NCBI GenBank assembly: GCA_044361595.1
Contig: JBIKIN010000001.1
Location: forward strand, 62,001 to 126,000
Length of the DNA stretch: 64,000 nt
Source: Pseudopedobacter sp044361595
GTDB taxonomy: Bacteria; Bacteroidota; Bacteroidia; Sphingobacteriales; Sphingobacteriaceae
Direction: 5' to 3'
Shown here piece after piece: positions 8,691 through 18,900 of the stretch. Each line of letters begins with the position of its first letter. Position 1 is the first letter of the stretch. Made by a program: the position numbers and the translations under genes. The notes beneath the pieces are model-generated. The model did no database searches. It was not told the origin of the DNA and saw nothing but the letters and a program-made list of their open reading frames with translations.

Positions 8691-9887
8691 TTATTGAATA
8701 ACTGCTTGCTTATTTTTTAGACGATTTGCTCGAGTTAAAGCTTCTAAATAATAATAATCGGCATAAGAAAGAGGGACATCTACCTCGCTTTTAAAAGGTT
8801 TAGAGCCTGTACTATGGTCTAAAATAAAACCTTTCCCATCTCCCATTTTAAAGTTATACTTTGATGCTAGGGTATTTATTATTTGTATAGCCTTGTTTAA
8901 ATAATTTTCTGATTTGGTGTAGGTGGATAATTCCAATAAAGCAGATGCAATAACAGAAGCTGCAGAGGCATCGCGAGGTTCTTTTGGTATTTCTGGTGCA
9001 TTAAAATCCCAATAAGGAATTAAATCTGAAGGCAAATTTTTATGATTTAAAATAAAACCAGCTATGTTTTGTGCTTGCTTTAAATAAATAGGATTTTTGG
9101 TATACCTATAACACATGGTATAACCATAAATAGCCCAAGCTTGTCCCCTAGCCCAAGCAGAATCATCATTATAACCTTGATGGGTATTTTTCTTTTCTAC
9201 TACTCCGGTTAAAGGATTATAACCTATTACATGCCAAGTGCTAAAATCTGGACGAAAATGATTTTTTAAAGTGGTATTTGCGTGTTTTACAGCTATTTGA
9301 TAGTAAATAGAATCGCCAGTAAGTTTAGTTGCTTCAAATAACAACTCTAGATTTAGCATATTATCAATAATCACTGGAAAATCCCATTTATCTGAATTAT
9401 GATCCCAGCTTCTTATCGCTCCTACTTTAGGGTTAAAACGTGTAATTAATGTTTTTGCACTCTGAATAATTACTTCTTTATCTTTTTGGTTTTGGGTTAA
9501 CCGATAAGCATTACCAAAACTACAATACACTTTAAAACCCATATCGTGGGTACCTCCGTTAAATTTTTCTTTTTCTATTAAGGCTGTATATTTAATAGCT
9601 TCTTGTTTCCAAAAGTTGTTTTTGGTGAGTTCGTACAAATACCATAATTCTCCGGGAAAAAACCCACTAGTCCAATCTTTTGAGGCTACTAGTTTTAAAT
9701 TTCCGTTTTCTAAAGTACGAGGAGAAACCAAAATCCCACTTTTGTTGTCTGCCTTAGGTATTTCTTGAAGCATTAATTGTGTTTGCGCTTCTGCATGTTT
9801 TACTTCTTTTGGGAAGTAGTTTTTTTGTGCACTGCTAGTTAGTGCTGCCAGCGTAAATGTGAAGGTTAATATTTGTTTGATATTCAT
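8691..9887 (-). CDS. GH88 unsaturated glucuronyl hydrolase
   Basis: An (alpha/alpha)6-barrel enzyme that removes the 4,5-unsaturated uronic acid left by lyases. The two family aspartates are in GGTHDMGF and PVIIDNMLNLELLF; NDDSAWARGQAWAIYGY is the diagnostic GH88 block. I start it at 9887 because that Met opens a clean signal peptide (MNIKQILTFTFTLAALTSSAQ, ending residue 21); the longer frame from 9920 adds a charged, non-signal N-terminus. Periplasmic location is therefore likely. It sits 6 bp before the PL6 gene, a natural lyase/hydrolase pair. Confidence 0.92.
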   Translation of the reverse strand: MNIKQILTFTFTLAALTSSAQKNYFPKEVKHAEAQTQLMLQEIPKADNKSGILVSPRTLENGNLKLVASKDWTSGFFPGELWYLYELTKNNFWKQEAIKYTALIEKEKFNGGTHDMGFKVYCSFGNAYRLTQNQKDKEVIIQSAKTLITRFNPKVGAIRSWDHNSDKWDFPVIIDNMLNLELLFEATKLTGDSIYYQIAVKHANTTLKNHFRPDFSTWHVIGYNPLTGVVEKKNTHQGYNDDSAWARGQAWAIYGYTMCYRYTKNPIYLKQAQNIAGFILNHKNLPSDLIPYWDFNAPEIPKEPRDASAASVIASALLELSTYTKSENYLNKAIQIINTLASKYNFKMGDGKGFILDHSTGSKPFKSEVDVPLSYADYYYLEALTRANRLKNKQAVIQ

Positions 9888-10008
9888 ATTATCTTTTTTT
9901 GTTAGCCACAGCGTAAACAAAGTTTTTCACAGAGTTGACAGAGCTGAGGCGTTTAATTTTTCTTAATTTTATTTATGGTTTCTTCTTTGTAGGCTTAGAG
10001 GTTCAAAG

Positions 10009-11271
10009 CTACAAATATAATAACGGATACTTTATGGGTAAATTTCTTATCACTTCGTTTATTTTTGGTTGATGCTCTAGACCTTTCCAAGTGTTAAACC
10101 AATCTTGGTTTTGATAAGCACTGGCTCCAAAAATTAAAAATGGTTGCGCTACTGGCCAATCATTCCAATACATTACATCGGGTACTAATTTCCATGTGGT
10201 TTTATCTACAATATATGGATGCATAAACTGAATTCCAGTTTTTATGGAAACACCACTGCTAGTTAAATATTCGAACAAATTATTTTGTGGTGTAGATAGA
10301 ATTTGGCAAAGAATAGTGATGGCGTCTAAGTTAAATAATGAATAACCATAAGGCTTTGTTCTAGCCATTTCTAAAGGAAAACTTCCATTTTGGTCCATTT
10401 GATTAGGTAGTAAAACAGTCTTATACCTATTACTGCAAAAATCTAACAATTCTTGGTTGCTTGTCAATTTTGCAAAACCTGCTATTTGAAGGGTAAAACA
10501 AGTACCGTGATTGTTTTTGGCATTCATTTCGTCGTTTCCGTTCTTGCTATTCATTAACCATGTTAAATATCGGGAAAACCAATTTTTAATAGCTTTTAAA
10601 TCTTCTGAATTGATTTTATTTTGAATTATTAAAGTACCCTGAGCAACATCTAATAAATGAATGGTGTCTATAATGCCTATTCCACGCCCTTTAAATCTTC
10701 CTTTGATGGCTTGTGCATACTCTAAATTGGGATTCATTAAAGTAGTAGGATTTACAAACCAAGCTTTTAAATGCTTTATAGCTTGCTTTACATATTTTTC
10801 ATCCCCTGTAATTTTATAAGCAGATGCCAATGCCCCAATGATTTTGCTAAAACGAATCATGGCAAAACGATGTGCCGTAAAATTATCAGGATTGGTTAAG
10901 CCATCTTTTTGGATATATGGTCCGTCTGGATCTTCTGGATTAGGCCACCAATAATCACCTTCCGAGTAAAAATCATGCTGGTCACCTGCACTTCTTAGTG
11001 AATTTTGGGCTGTTACTGTTATGGGCTCTTGCTTCATGGCCCATTCAGCTTCTGCTAAAGTTTGCTTTTTTAAAACTTCTTCTGTTTGCTGGGTAATTGT
11101 TGTGCTTGTTGATGTAATTTTTGGAGAGCAGGAAATTAAGAAAATGAAAGCCCAAGTAAAAGACACACCCCGACAAAGCAAGTGCTTAAAGTTAGTTTTC
11201 TGCTTGCCCCTCTCAAGAGTGGAATAAATGGTTTTTCGCAATATCAAAAAGTGACTTATAGCTTTATTCAT
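10009..11271 (-). CDS. PF05426 alginate-lyase-type polysaccharide lyase, lipoprotein
   Basis: The mature region has the alpha-helical alginate_lyase (PF05426) pattern: EGDYWWPNPEDPDGPYI, GLTNPDNFTAHR, KGRGIGIIDT and NHGTCF. The family includes PL5 and PL38; the WWPNP/DGPYI pattern suggests to me the group acting on alginate or glucuronan. A lipobox (FIFLISC) lies near residue 48, preceded by an abnormally long n-region. That region (about 11161-11224) looks like a short repeat inserted into the signal sequence; a TTG at 11181 would give a normal-length signal (MLCRGVSFTWAFIFLISC). The Met at 11271 is only 11 bp after the GH2 stop, consistent with coupling. Which start is used is unresolved. 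Confidence 0.82.
   Translation of the reverse strand: MNKAISHFLILRKTIYSTLERGKQKTNFKHLLCRGVSFTWAFIFLISCSPKITSTSTTITQQTEEVLKKQTLAEAEWAMKQEPITVTAQNSLRSAGDQHDFYSEGDYWWPNPEDPDGPYIQKDGLTNPDNFTAHRFAMIRFSKIIGALASAYKITGDEKYVKQAIKHLKAWFVNPTTLMNPNLEYAQAIKGRFKGRGIGIIDTIHLLDVAQGTLIIQNKINSEDLKAIKNWFSRYLTWLMNSKNGNDEMNAKNNHGTCFTLQIAGFAKLTSNQELLDFCSNRYKTVLLPNQMDQNGSFPLEMARTKPYGYSLFNLDAITILCQILSTPQNNLFEYLTSSGVSIKTGIQFMHPYIVDKTTWKLVPDVMYWNDWPVAQPFLIFGASAYQNQDWFNTWKGLEHQPKINEVIRNLPIKYPLLYL
11161..11224. repeat. Interspersed repeat-like element in the lyase signal-peptide region
   Basis: The plus strand reads ACACACCCC, GACAAAGCAAGTGC, an AT spacer, TGCTTGCCCC, then TCTCAAGAGTGG. GCAAG/CTTGC can pair around the spacer, and CTCT/AGAG forms a short second hairpin. 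It is more GC-rich than its surroundings and resembles ACACCCCT...CCTCTCAAGAGGGG strings I associate with intergenic DNA in this phylum. Copy number elsewhere cannot be checked here. Confidence 0.5.
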
Positions 11272-11282
11272 AACTTCATCAC

Positions 11283-13742
11283 TTATAAGTTTAAAAATAC
11301 CGTAGGAATACCTTCTGATTTTACAGAAGTAACATTATTTCCTCCATTGCTATATAAACTAATCTCTGCCCTTCCGTTATACAATTGCACTTTACGAGAT
11401 CCAGAAGAAGTTCCTTGATTATCAATGAGTTTACCATCTCCAATTAAACTGAAATAAACATAATTTTGAGCATCTAAACACAGCACATTGTTAGCATCTA
11501 ACAGTTTAGCTTCTATAGTAATTTTACCATCAACATTGGCTATTTTTTGTAAAACCAGTTTAACAGGTTTACCCCATTTAGTTGTTTGATATTCTTGCGT
11601 AATTTCATCAGTTACGGTTTCCTTACCTCTTTTGGCAATTACTTTAATTACATTTTTACCCTCTTGGTAATTTACCATCCAGCGTAAACCTGCTGCAGGG
11701 TAATCCTGACTATTTCGTTTTTTAATACCTTGGCTTTTTCCGTTTACAAATAACTCGGCTTCATCTGCATTAGCATAAACTTTCACCATTCTGGCTTCAC
11801 CAGAATCTCCCCAGCGTATTGACCAGCTGTGCCCATAAATATGCGCCATTAGGTTTTTTGTCCAGTAAGATTGAAAAACGTAATAAGCTTCTTTTTTAGT
11901 GAAATCACGCTCAATCACGCCTTTCTGGTTCATATATGGAATTGGATTATCTGGACGAACAGGTGTAGAGAAATCTTTAAAAGGCCAATAAGCTGTTCCG
12001 CTTAACCAAGGCATGGTTTCTTGCTCTTTTAAGTGCCAATCTATTAAATTAACAATATAAGACTCGCTCCAGTCACCATCTTTAGAAACTCTTGCGCTAC
12101 CTCCATATAAAGAGGCATCTCCTGCTCTTTCATCGGCACTTTCTGCCTTTTTTACTTTGCTTAAGGCATTATCCGGAGATTCTGAATGACGACCAGCATG
12201 ACTATCTCCTCCCCATTCGACGTGTAAAAAACGATCAACCGTATCAAACTCTTTTTTAGAAATTTCTTTATAATCGGTATAGATACCGCGGTACCAACCC
12301 GCCCAAATAGATGGGGAATACACATCTACAATGTCTTTGCAAAAATCGCAGCGACGAATGGCCGTCATTCTGGTTTTATCTAATTTGTGGCTTAAATCGT
12401 TTAGCTCGCTCATAAAAGCTCTAATTTTAGACTCATCAAAAGTGGTAAAATCGTTAGGCCAATCGTTCTCATTTCCTAATCCCCAAATAATCACTGCCGG
12501 ATGATTGTAATGTTGCTCTATCATATTAGTAAGCATTCTTTTAGCTTGAGCTTGATAGATTTCTCCGCCTAAACCTCCACGACACCAAGGAATTTCTTCC
12601 CAAACCATAATTCCCAAACTATCGCATAAATTTAATACAATTCTAGATTGTTGATAATGACCTAAACGAATAAAGTTTACGCCCATATCTTTCATCATTT
12701 GCATTTCGGTGCGAATCATTTTTTCTGTCATGGCAGCTGCAACGCCAGCATGATCCTCGTGACGGTGCGTTCCTTTTAGCAACAATCTTTTCCCGTTTAA
12801 GATAAAAGGACCTTTTTTCACGAACTCAAAATTTCGGAAGCCTACTTTTTCTGTATGTGCGGTTGTCTCTCCGTTTTGGTTTAAACTCAATTCTAAGGTG
12901 TATAAATTTGGAGCATCAGGCGACCATAAAATTGGTTTTTTGATATTCATCAGCGAAAGCTCTTCTTCTATTTTAAAGTTTTTTAATTCTTTTTGGCTTT
13001 CGCCGATGATTTTACCTGACGGATCTTTTACCCTTAAGCTGATACTTGCATTTTGAATTTGATTTGGGTTGTAAAAGCGAGAAGATATTTTTAAGGTTCC
13101 TTGCTTACCGGTTGCATCAACCTCGGCTAAGGCAAAAACTTTATCAAAACTTAGTTGAGGTGTATAAACCAGGTTGAGGTAACGATAAATACCTCCGTAA
13201 ACGTTAAAATCTGATAAATCTGAAGGAATCATTTCTAAATCGCGAGAGTTATCGCAACGTATGGAAATAGGAATTTGACCTTTAAATCTGCCTGTAAACG
13301 CAGCATCATTTTTAAAAGTGGCAACTGCATCAGTAATATCAACCGACCACTCATCATAACCACCAACATGCTCTCCTACTTTAGTATTGTAAACATACAC
13401 TTGCGTTTTTTGTCCGGCACCTTCAAAATGTAAAATGGTTCTTCCGTTTTGGTAAGGGTTTTCAATTTTTAAATTGGTACGATACCAACCGGGACCTTGA
13501 TAATAATTAACATCAGGGTCTACAGCGTCTTCTGAATTAAAACAATGCGGCAAAGTTACTTTTGACCAAATGGGCACACTTTCAGAACTACCATCCTTAG
13601 CTGGTCGAACAGCTTCCCAAATACCTCCCAAATCGCTTTTTAAAAACTCCCAATTGGTATTGAGTCTTTGGATTTTTTGTGCCTTTACATTAGCTATATT
13701 GGATAAAAGTATAGTGATTGAAAGAATTAAAATTCGCTTCAT
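11283..13742 (-). CDS. GH2 family beta-glycosidase (galactosidase/glucuronidase type)
   Basis: An 819-residue secreted enzyme with a signal peptide (residues 1-21). Order: sugar-binding beta domain (GWYRTNLKI, HVGGYDEWSVDITD), immunoglobulin-like domain, then a TIM barrel with NFIRLGHYQQS, acid/base Glu425 in WGLGNEND and nucleophile Glu509 in FLHVEWGG; C-terminal Ig-like domains follow (ADEAELFVNGKSQG). It should release a beta-linked hexose or hexuronic acid from PUL oligosaccharides; which one cannot be told. It heads the GH2-lyase-GH88-PL6 operon and has putative regulator repeats 62-99 bp upstream of its start. Confidence 0.92.
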   Translation of the reverse strand: MKRILILSITILLSNIANVKAQKIQRLNTNWEFLKSDLGGIWEAVRPAKDGSSESVPIWSKVTLPHCFNSEDAVDPDVNYYQGPGWYRTNLKIENPYQNGRTILHFEGAGQKTQVYVYNTKVGEHVGGYDEWSVDITDAVATFKNDAAFTGRFKGQIPISIRCDNSRDLEMIPSDLSDFNVYGGIYRYLNLVYTPQLSFDKVFALAEVDATGKQGTLKISSRFYNPNQIQNASISLRVKDPSGKIIGESQKELKNFKIEEELSLMNIKKPILWSPDAPNLYTLELSLNQNGETTAHTEKVGFRNFEFVKKGPFILNGKRLLLKGTHRHEDHAGVAAAMTEKMIRTEMQMMKDMGVNFIRLGHYQQSRIVLNLCDSLGIMVWEEIPWCRGGLGGEIYQAQAKRMLTNMIEQHYNHPAVIIWGLGNENDWPNDFTTFDESKIRAFMSELNDLSHKLDKTRMTAIRRCDFCKDIVDVYSPSIWAGWYRGIYTDYKEISKKEFDTVDRFLHVEWGGDSHAGRHSESPDNALSKVKKAESADERAGDASLYGGSARVSKDGDWSESYIVNLIDWHLKEQETMPWLSGTAYWPFKDFSTPVRPDNPIPYMNQKGVIERDFTKKEAYYVFQSYWTKNLMAHIYGHSWSIRWGDSGEARMVKVYANADEAELFVNGKSQGIKKRNSQDYPAAGLRWMVNYQEGKNVIKVIAKRGKETVTDEITQEYQTTKWGKPVKLVLQKIANVDGKITIEAKLLDANNVLCLDAQNYVYFSLIGDGKLIDNQGTSSGSRKVQLYNGRAEISLYSNGGNNVTSVKSEGIPTVFLNL

Positions 13743-13803
13743 TATTTAATTAGTTTTTTAGAATAATTGGTTTTGTAAATGTAGAAATCAAACATTCTTT
13801 ATT

Positions 13804-13841
13804 AGGGTAAATTAATAAAGAATAAAGGGGATAATCTTAAA
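13804..13841 (-). promoter_or_regulatory. Candidate PUL operator upstream of the GH2 operon
   Basis: On the plus strand, AGGGGATAATCTTAAA (13826-13841) matches the sites before SusC and before the T9SS gene at 14 of 16 positions each or close to it. A weaker copy, AGGGTAAATTAATAAA, lies 22 bp away (13804-13819). The orientation relative to the gene is the same at all three loci. Inferred binding site for the locus regulator at 19518-23594. Confidence 0.5.
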
Positions 13842-13980
13842 AAAGGAAGTGTTAACTACAAAGGCAAGGCTATTTTAGAAATTTGAATAGAAATATTTAG
13901 ATTATATATATGATCGAGGTTAAAGGCTAACGGAATAATAATTATTTAAGTTTAAAAGCTTCCAAGTACCCTATTTTATA

Positions 13981-14014
13981 AAAAACTTCTAGAAATTATT
14001 TTCTAGAAGTTTTT
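13981..14014 (-). terminator. Terminator after susD
   Basis: AAAAACTTCTAGAAA and TTTCTAGAAGTTTTT form a perfect 15-bp stem (13981-13995 with 14000-14014) with a 4-nt loop, just downstream of the SusD stop. On the minus strand the stem ends in a run of T residues. It separates susCD from the GH2 operon. Confidence 0.85.
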
Positions 14015-14027
14015 ACTTATTAATTAA

Positions 14028-15845
14028 TTATTCCCATCCTGGATTTTGTTTTCCAGCCATTGCTGGGTTAAGAGACATTTCTTGAATTGGAATTGGAAAT
14101 GCAACATCTCTAGCAGTTACGTTTCTATAGGCTACAGCAACAGTACTAAAATTAGTAGTTACAATAGGTATCATGGCTTGCATAGTGCTTAAGAAAGTCC
14201 CCCATCTATATAAATCTAATTTATGATGTCCTTCTCCTGTTAATTCCCTACTTCTTTCTTTCATAATAAATGAGCGAAAAACATCTTTGGAAGAGTAATC
14301 TGCAGGAAGTAATTCGGGATCAGAAATATTGCTAATTGTAGACGCAATTACGGCGCCAGTACCTCCTGTAATTGTAATAGTTGGGTTAGTAGTATAGTTT
14401 GCCCCACCATCTACAATGGTAATTGCTGTAATTCTTCCACTACTAACAGCAGATATTACTGCTTTTGCATCTCTAGTTGCTCCACCACCAGAAAATGTAA
14501 CTACAGAGTTTAATGTATAACCTGTACCACCAGTGGTAACTCTTAATGTTTTAATATTTCTACCTACTAAAGTTACTCCATAAGCTCTTCTACGTACTAG
14601 ATTCACATATTCTATATTCTCTGCTGTTGGTCCATTTAATTCGTTATCAGCTTCGGCTAAGGTTAATAAAACATCAGAATATCTTAATAATGGAAAATTA
14701 GTTGGACCGAAATTTTTGATTGCAGCTGCTGCAGGGCTTTGATATTCTCTGCGCCATTTGGCTAATGGACGTCTCCAAGTGGTTGCTGGATTAGTATAAA
14801 CTTTGCCTTGCTCGGCATCTGTATTTCTATATAGATAGTTAGAAATTGTCCAATCTCTACGTAAATCGCCATCAGCGTAAGAACTATACAATGTACCAGT
14901 TGCATAGTAAACACCTTGCATAAAGCCTCCAAACTTTTCATTATTATTTTGAGGACCATAAGTAGACCCAAATCTCTCAAACTCTGAATAAATACCTGTG
15001 GGATCTCTTAAAAATTCTACTTCCCACAAACATTCTGAGTTATCATTAACATCTTGGCTGTGATTAATAAAAATCTGTTTATAGTCTGGATTTAACCTAT
15101 GCTCATTACTTGTAACCACTTTTTTACCCCAAGATACTGCCGCCGGTAAATAACTATTATCTTTTAATCTGCCAGCAGCATGTAAATTTACTCTTGATAA
15201 AATTCCTTGTACTGCTGTTTTAGAAACCCTACCTGTTACTGTTAAGCCCCAAGCAGTAGCTGTTTTCACTAAAGCCTCTGCATCAGTCATATCTTTAATA
15301 ATTTGATCATAAACTATTTTTGAAGAAGTTCTTGGTCGATTAACATCAGAAGCTTGCTTGGTGGTGACTAATTTAAGTGGAATATCACCCCAAAAGCTTA
15401 CTAATAAAAAATGGTAATAACCTCTTAGAAATAAAGCTTCTCCTTTAACTTGGTTTTTATCTACATCTGACGCTGTAGAAGTTTCTAATTTCTCCAGTAA
15501 AAAATTCGCTCTTTCTATCCCTAAATAAAGATTATTCCAGCACCTAGTAAAGGCTTGATATGAAGCACTTGCATTATAAGTATTTGCTGCTATACCGCCT
15601 GCACTTCTTAAACTAAATTCATCAGTAGCCGCATCTGCCTCTAATGGTAAAAACCTAGAATAAGTTGATTCATCTGTACTGCCTAATGGCGAGTAAACAG
15701 ACATTAGAGCAGATGTTAATTGATCCTTTGTTTGAAAAAATGTTTCGGGCGATGCTGTATCTTGAGGTAATTCTGTTAAAAATTTATCGCATCCGCTTAA
15801 GCTTATGCCAATTATTATTGATAGTGTTAAAAATTTCTTTTTCAT
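14028..15845 (-). CDS. susD: SusD/RagB family outer-membrane glycan-binding lipoprotein, with inserted repeat module
   Basis: A 605-residue surface lipoprotein that caps the SusC transporter and binds glycan. The signal ends at the lipobox LSGC, followed by DKFLTELPQDT as in SusD proteins. Helical-repeat landmarks include GEALFLRGYYHFLL, PLLRYSDVLLTLAEADNE and the C-terminal ERSRELTGEGHHKLDLYRWG. Between VNLVRRRAYG and LLPADYSSKD, about residues 429-507 form an insertion rich in Gly, Thr and Val (TTGGTGYTLNSVVTFSGGG, DGGANYTTNPTITITGG). Family members normally have a short loop here. A related module occurs in the beta-helix protein at 25354-28248. It lies 63 bp after susC and ends at a strong terminator. 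Confidence 0.94.
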   Translation of the reverse strand: MKKKFLTLSIIIGISLSGCDKFLTELPQDTASPETFFQTKDQLTSALMSVYSPLGSTDESTYSRFLPLEADAATDEFSLRSAGGIAANTYNASASYQAFTRCWNNLYLGIERANFLLEKLETSTASDVDKNQVKGEALFLRGYYHFLLVSFWGDIPLKLVTTKQASDVNRPRTSSKIVYDQIIKDMTDAEALVKTATAWGLTVTGRVSKTAVQGILSRVNLHAAGRLKDNSYLPAAVSWGKKVVTSNEHRLNPDYKQIFINHSQDVNDNSECLWEVEFLRDPTGIYSEFERFGSTYGPQNNNEKFGGFMQGVYYATGTLYSSYADGDLRRDWTISNYLYRNTDAEQGKVYTNPATTWRRPLAKWRREYQSPAAAAIKNFGPTNFPLLRYSDVLLTLAEADNELNGPTAENIEYVNLVRRRAYGVTLVGRNIKTLRVTTGGTGYTLNSVVTFSGGGATRDAKAVISAVSSGRITAITIVDGGANYTTNPTITITGGTGAVIASTISNISDPELLPADYSSKDVFRSFIMKERSRELTGEGHHKLDLYRWGTFLSTMQAMIPIVTTNFSTVAVAYRNVTARDVAFPIPIQEMSLNPAMAGKQNPGWE

Positions 15846-15872
15846 CTTTTATAATTATTTTGTTAAAAATTC

Positions 15873-15889
15873 ACTTCTTATTTAGAAGT
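15873..15889 (-). other. Small hairpin in the susC-susD junction
   Basis: ACTTCT/AGAAGT (6-bp stem, 5-nt loop), followed on the minus strand by GAATTTTTAAC. It could act as a weak attenuator or mRNA-processing/stability element between susC and susD. The stem is short and the role is a guess. Confidence 0.3.
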
Positions 15890-15908
15890 TTATTTAAATA
15901 GCTCCATT

Positions 15909-18900
15909 TTAAAATGTTATATCAAAACCAAAAGTTATTGTTCTTGCTCTAGGATAAGAAGAAAAATCTAATCCAGGAGTAAGTGCCGATGCGAAATTGT
16001 TGACTTCTGGATCTAGGCCTTGATAACCTGTAATAGTTAATAAGTTTTGCGCAGAAGCATATAATCTTACTCCGTTTAACTTTAATTTTTTTGTTAAAGT
16101 TGAGTTAAAATTATAACCAAAGTTTACAGTTTTAAGCCTTAGAAAAGATCCATCTTCTATAATTCTAGAAGGGTAAAAAGAAGGAGCTCTACCGCCGGCA
16201 CCTGCTCCTGCAAATTCGTTACTTGGGTTGGTTGGAGTCCATCTATTTGAGTAGGATGCAAACATATTGGCCGCCTTTGTAGAAGCCACACCGCCTCCGC
16301 CTTCCATCAAAATACGGTTTACATTCATAATTTCGTTACCATAACTAAACTGTAAGAAAACGTTTAAATCAAAACCTTTATAGCTAAAGTTATTAGAAAA
16401 TCCTCCAATAAAATCTGGATTTGGATTTCCAATAACTGTTAGATCATTTACATCAATAGATTTGTCGTCATTTATATCTCTAAACTTCCAAAAACCTGGT
16501 TGTATTAAAGCTCTGTTAGAATTAGCAGATGGTATCTCGGGTTTTAGAAGATAGGTTGTAACACCTGTTGTTGGATTAACTGTTGCATCAAAATCGCCAA
16601 ATTGATAAACTCCATCAGAAATTAAACCATAAAACATGCCAATTGGGCGGCCTATCTGAGCAAGAAAACCTGGGCTTAATCCTATTGTATTACTTGTAGA
16701 CCATCTAGCAATTGTTTCTAATTTTTCTTGACCAGATGTTAGTGCTAATACTTTGTTTCTATTAAATGAGATGTTCAAGTTTGAACTCCATTTAAAATTT
16801 TTATTGTCTACGTTTACAGTGCTTAAAGAAAATTCAAATCCTCTGTTTTGAACCGAGCCAATATTTTGAAATGCAGTAGTGTAGCCACTGCTTCCGGGTA
16901 AATCAGAACTCAACAATAAATCTGAAGTATTTTTATTGTAGTAATCGGCAACTAAAATAATGCGCTGATTAAAGAAACCTAAATCAACACCTAAATCAAC
17001 TTCTTTTGTAGTTTCCCACTTTAAAAAAGGATTAGCTAAAGTTAAAGGAAAAGAACCTACAGAAAAATTGTTACTATTAGAATATGAATTTGAGCCACCG
17101 GTACCCAAAAGCGCATAAGATGCATAATCGGATACCCTATTATTTCCAATTACACCATAACTGGTTCTTATTTTAGCATCGGTAATAATTTTATTGTTTT
17201 TCAAGAATTTTTCCTCGCTTAAACGCCAAGCAGCAGAACCTGATGGGAAATAACCCCAAATATTATCCCCTACAAATTTAGAAGAACCATCTGCTCTAAG
17301 ACTGGCAGTAAATAAGTATTTAGATTGGAAACTATAGTTTACTCTTCCTAAAAAAGAAGCTAAGGTGTTTTGTCTACTTTGTGTTGCTACAGATTGCGGA
17401 ATACCTTGCCCTAATCCGTTAATGCCTAGGTTTTCGTTAGGTACCAAAGTTGCCCCAAAACCAGAAAGGTTAACCTTATTTACTGATGTTGATGTACCTA
17501 CTAACACATTTAACAAGTGCTTTTGTTTAAAAAGCTTATTAAAAGTTAATGCATTTTCGTTTATAAAATTATCAGTACCCGTAATAGCTATAGAGCCATT
17601 AGGACCACCATTCCCTAAAGTGCTTAAAGTACTTCCTAACCTTGATTGAGAAGTATTAAATGCCTCATTTTTAAATGTTCTAGAATTAATACCACCTGTA
17701 ACTCTTAACTTTAAATTTTTATTAATAGCGTAATCTAAATTAACATTTGCTGTAATTAAAGCAGTTTTACGGTTTCTTATTTCGTTATTTCTAGTAAGAA
17801 CAGGATTCCATTGGTAATTAGTTGCGGTAAAATCTGTTAAAGATGGATCTTGAGCATCATCTAGCAAATCATCTAAATCATCAAGATTGGAAGTTATTGG
17901 GCGGTATCTCCAAGCACTTATTAAAAAAGCATCTGAAGTAGTGGCTTGCCCACTTATTTGGCCACCTGTGGCAACAATATTACTGTAATTTACATTTAAT
18001 CCAAGTTTTAGTTTCTTATTTAATGTTTGGTCTAAGGTTATCCTTGATTGGAAACGTTTAAAATCTGAAGCTATTAATGTACCCTCCTGATTAAAAAATG
18101 ATGAAGTTACACCATATTTAGTATCCTTGTTCCCTCCTCTAATAGCAACTTCATGACTTTGCATAGCTGCTGTTCTGAAAATTTGATCTTGCCAATCTAT
18201 ACCGCTCACTCTATAATCTTCTAAAGATTTTGTTCCTGTAGGGTTTATTATTGGATTAAAAATATCATAAATTACATAACTACTGCTACCTACTGCAGGT
18301 ATTGAATCTACATCAATTTGATACCTTACAAACTCATAAGGGTCCATTAAATCTATTTTATTCGCATTAGCTTGAATTCCAAAAAAGTTTTTATAAGTTA
18401 CTTTGGGAACGCCTATATTTCCTCTTTTAGTGGTAATTATAATAACACCATTTGCACCTCTAGAACCATAAATTGCCGCAGAAGAAGCATCTTTTAAAAC
18501 ATCTATAGATTCAATATCTGATGGATTTAAAGAGTTATTATCAAAGTTTTCTATTGGAAAACCGTCAATAACATAAAGCGGAGAGTTATCTTGAGTTACA
18601 GAATTACCGCCCCTAATAATTATACTTGGTGCTGCACCTGGCTGCCCATCTGGCGAAGTAACTTGTACACCAGCTATTCTTCCTGCTAATGCATCATCAA
18701 AAGATGCAACGGGAGCTTTACTTAAATCGGCAATTTTAACAGATGATACAGAACCTGTTAAATCTTTTCTATTAATTTCGCCATAGCCTATTACTACAAT
18801 TTCGTTTAATAATTTTGAATCATCTAATAACTTAACATTAATTATTTTCTTAGCCCCTACTAACTCCTCTGTAGTAAGGAACCCTAAATAACTAAATATT

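Noticed and set aside
9888..9920. Upstream start of the GH88 gene (MFTLWLTKKDN...)
   Set aside because: It would put a charged segment before an otherwise perfect signal peptide starting at 9887.
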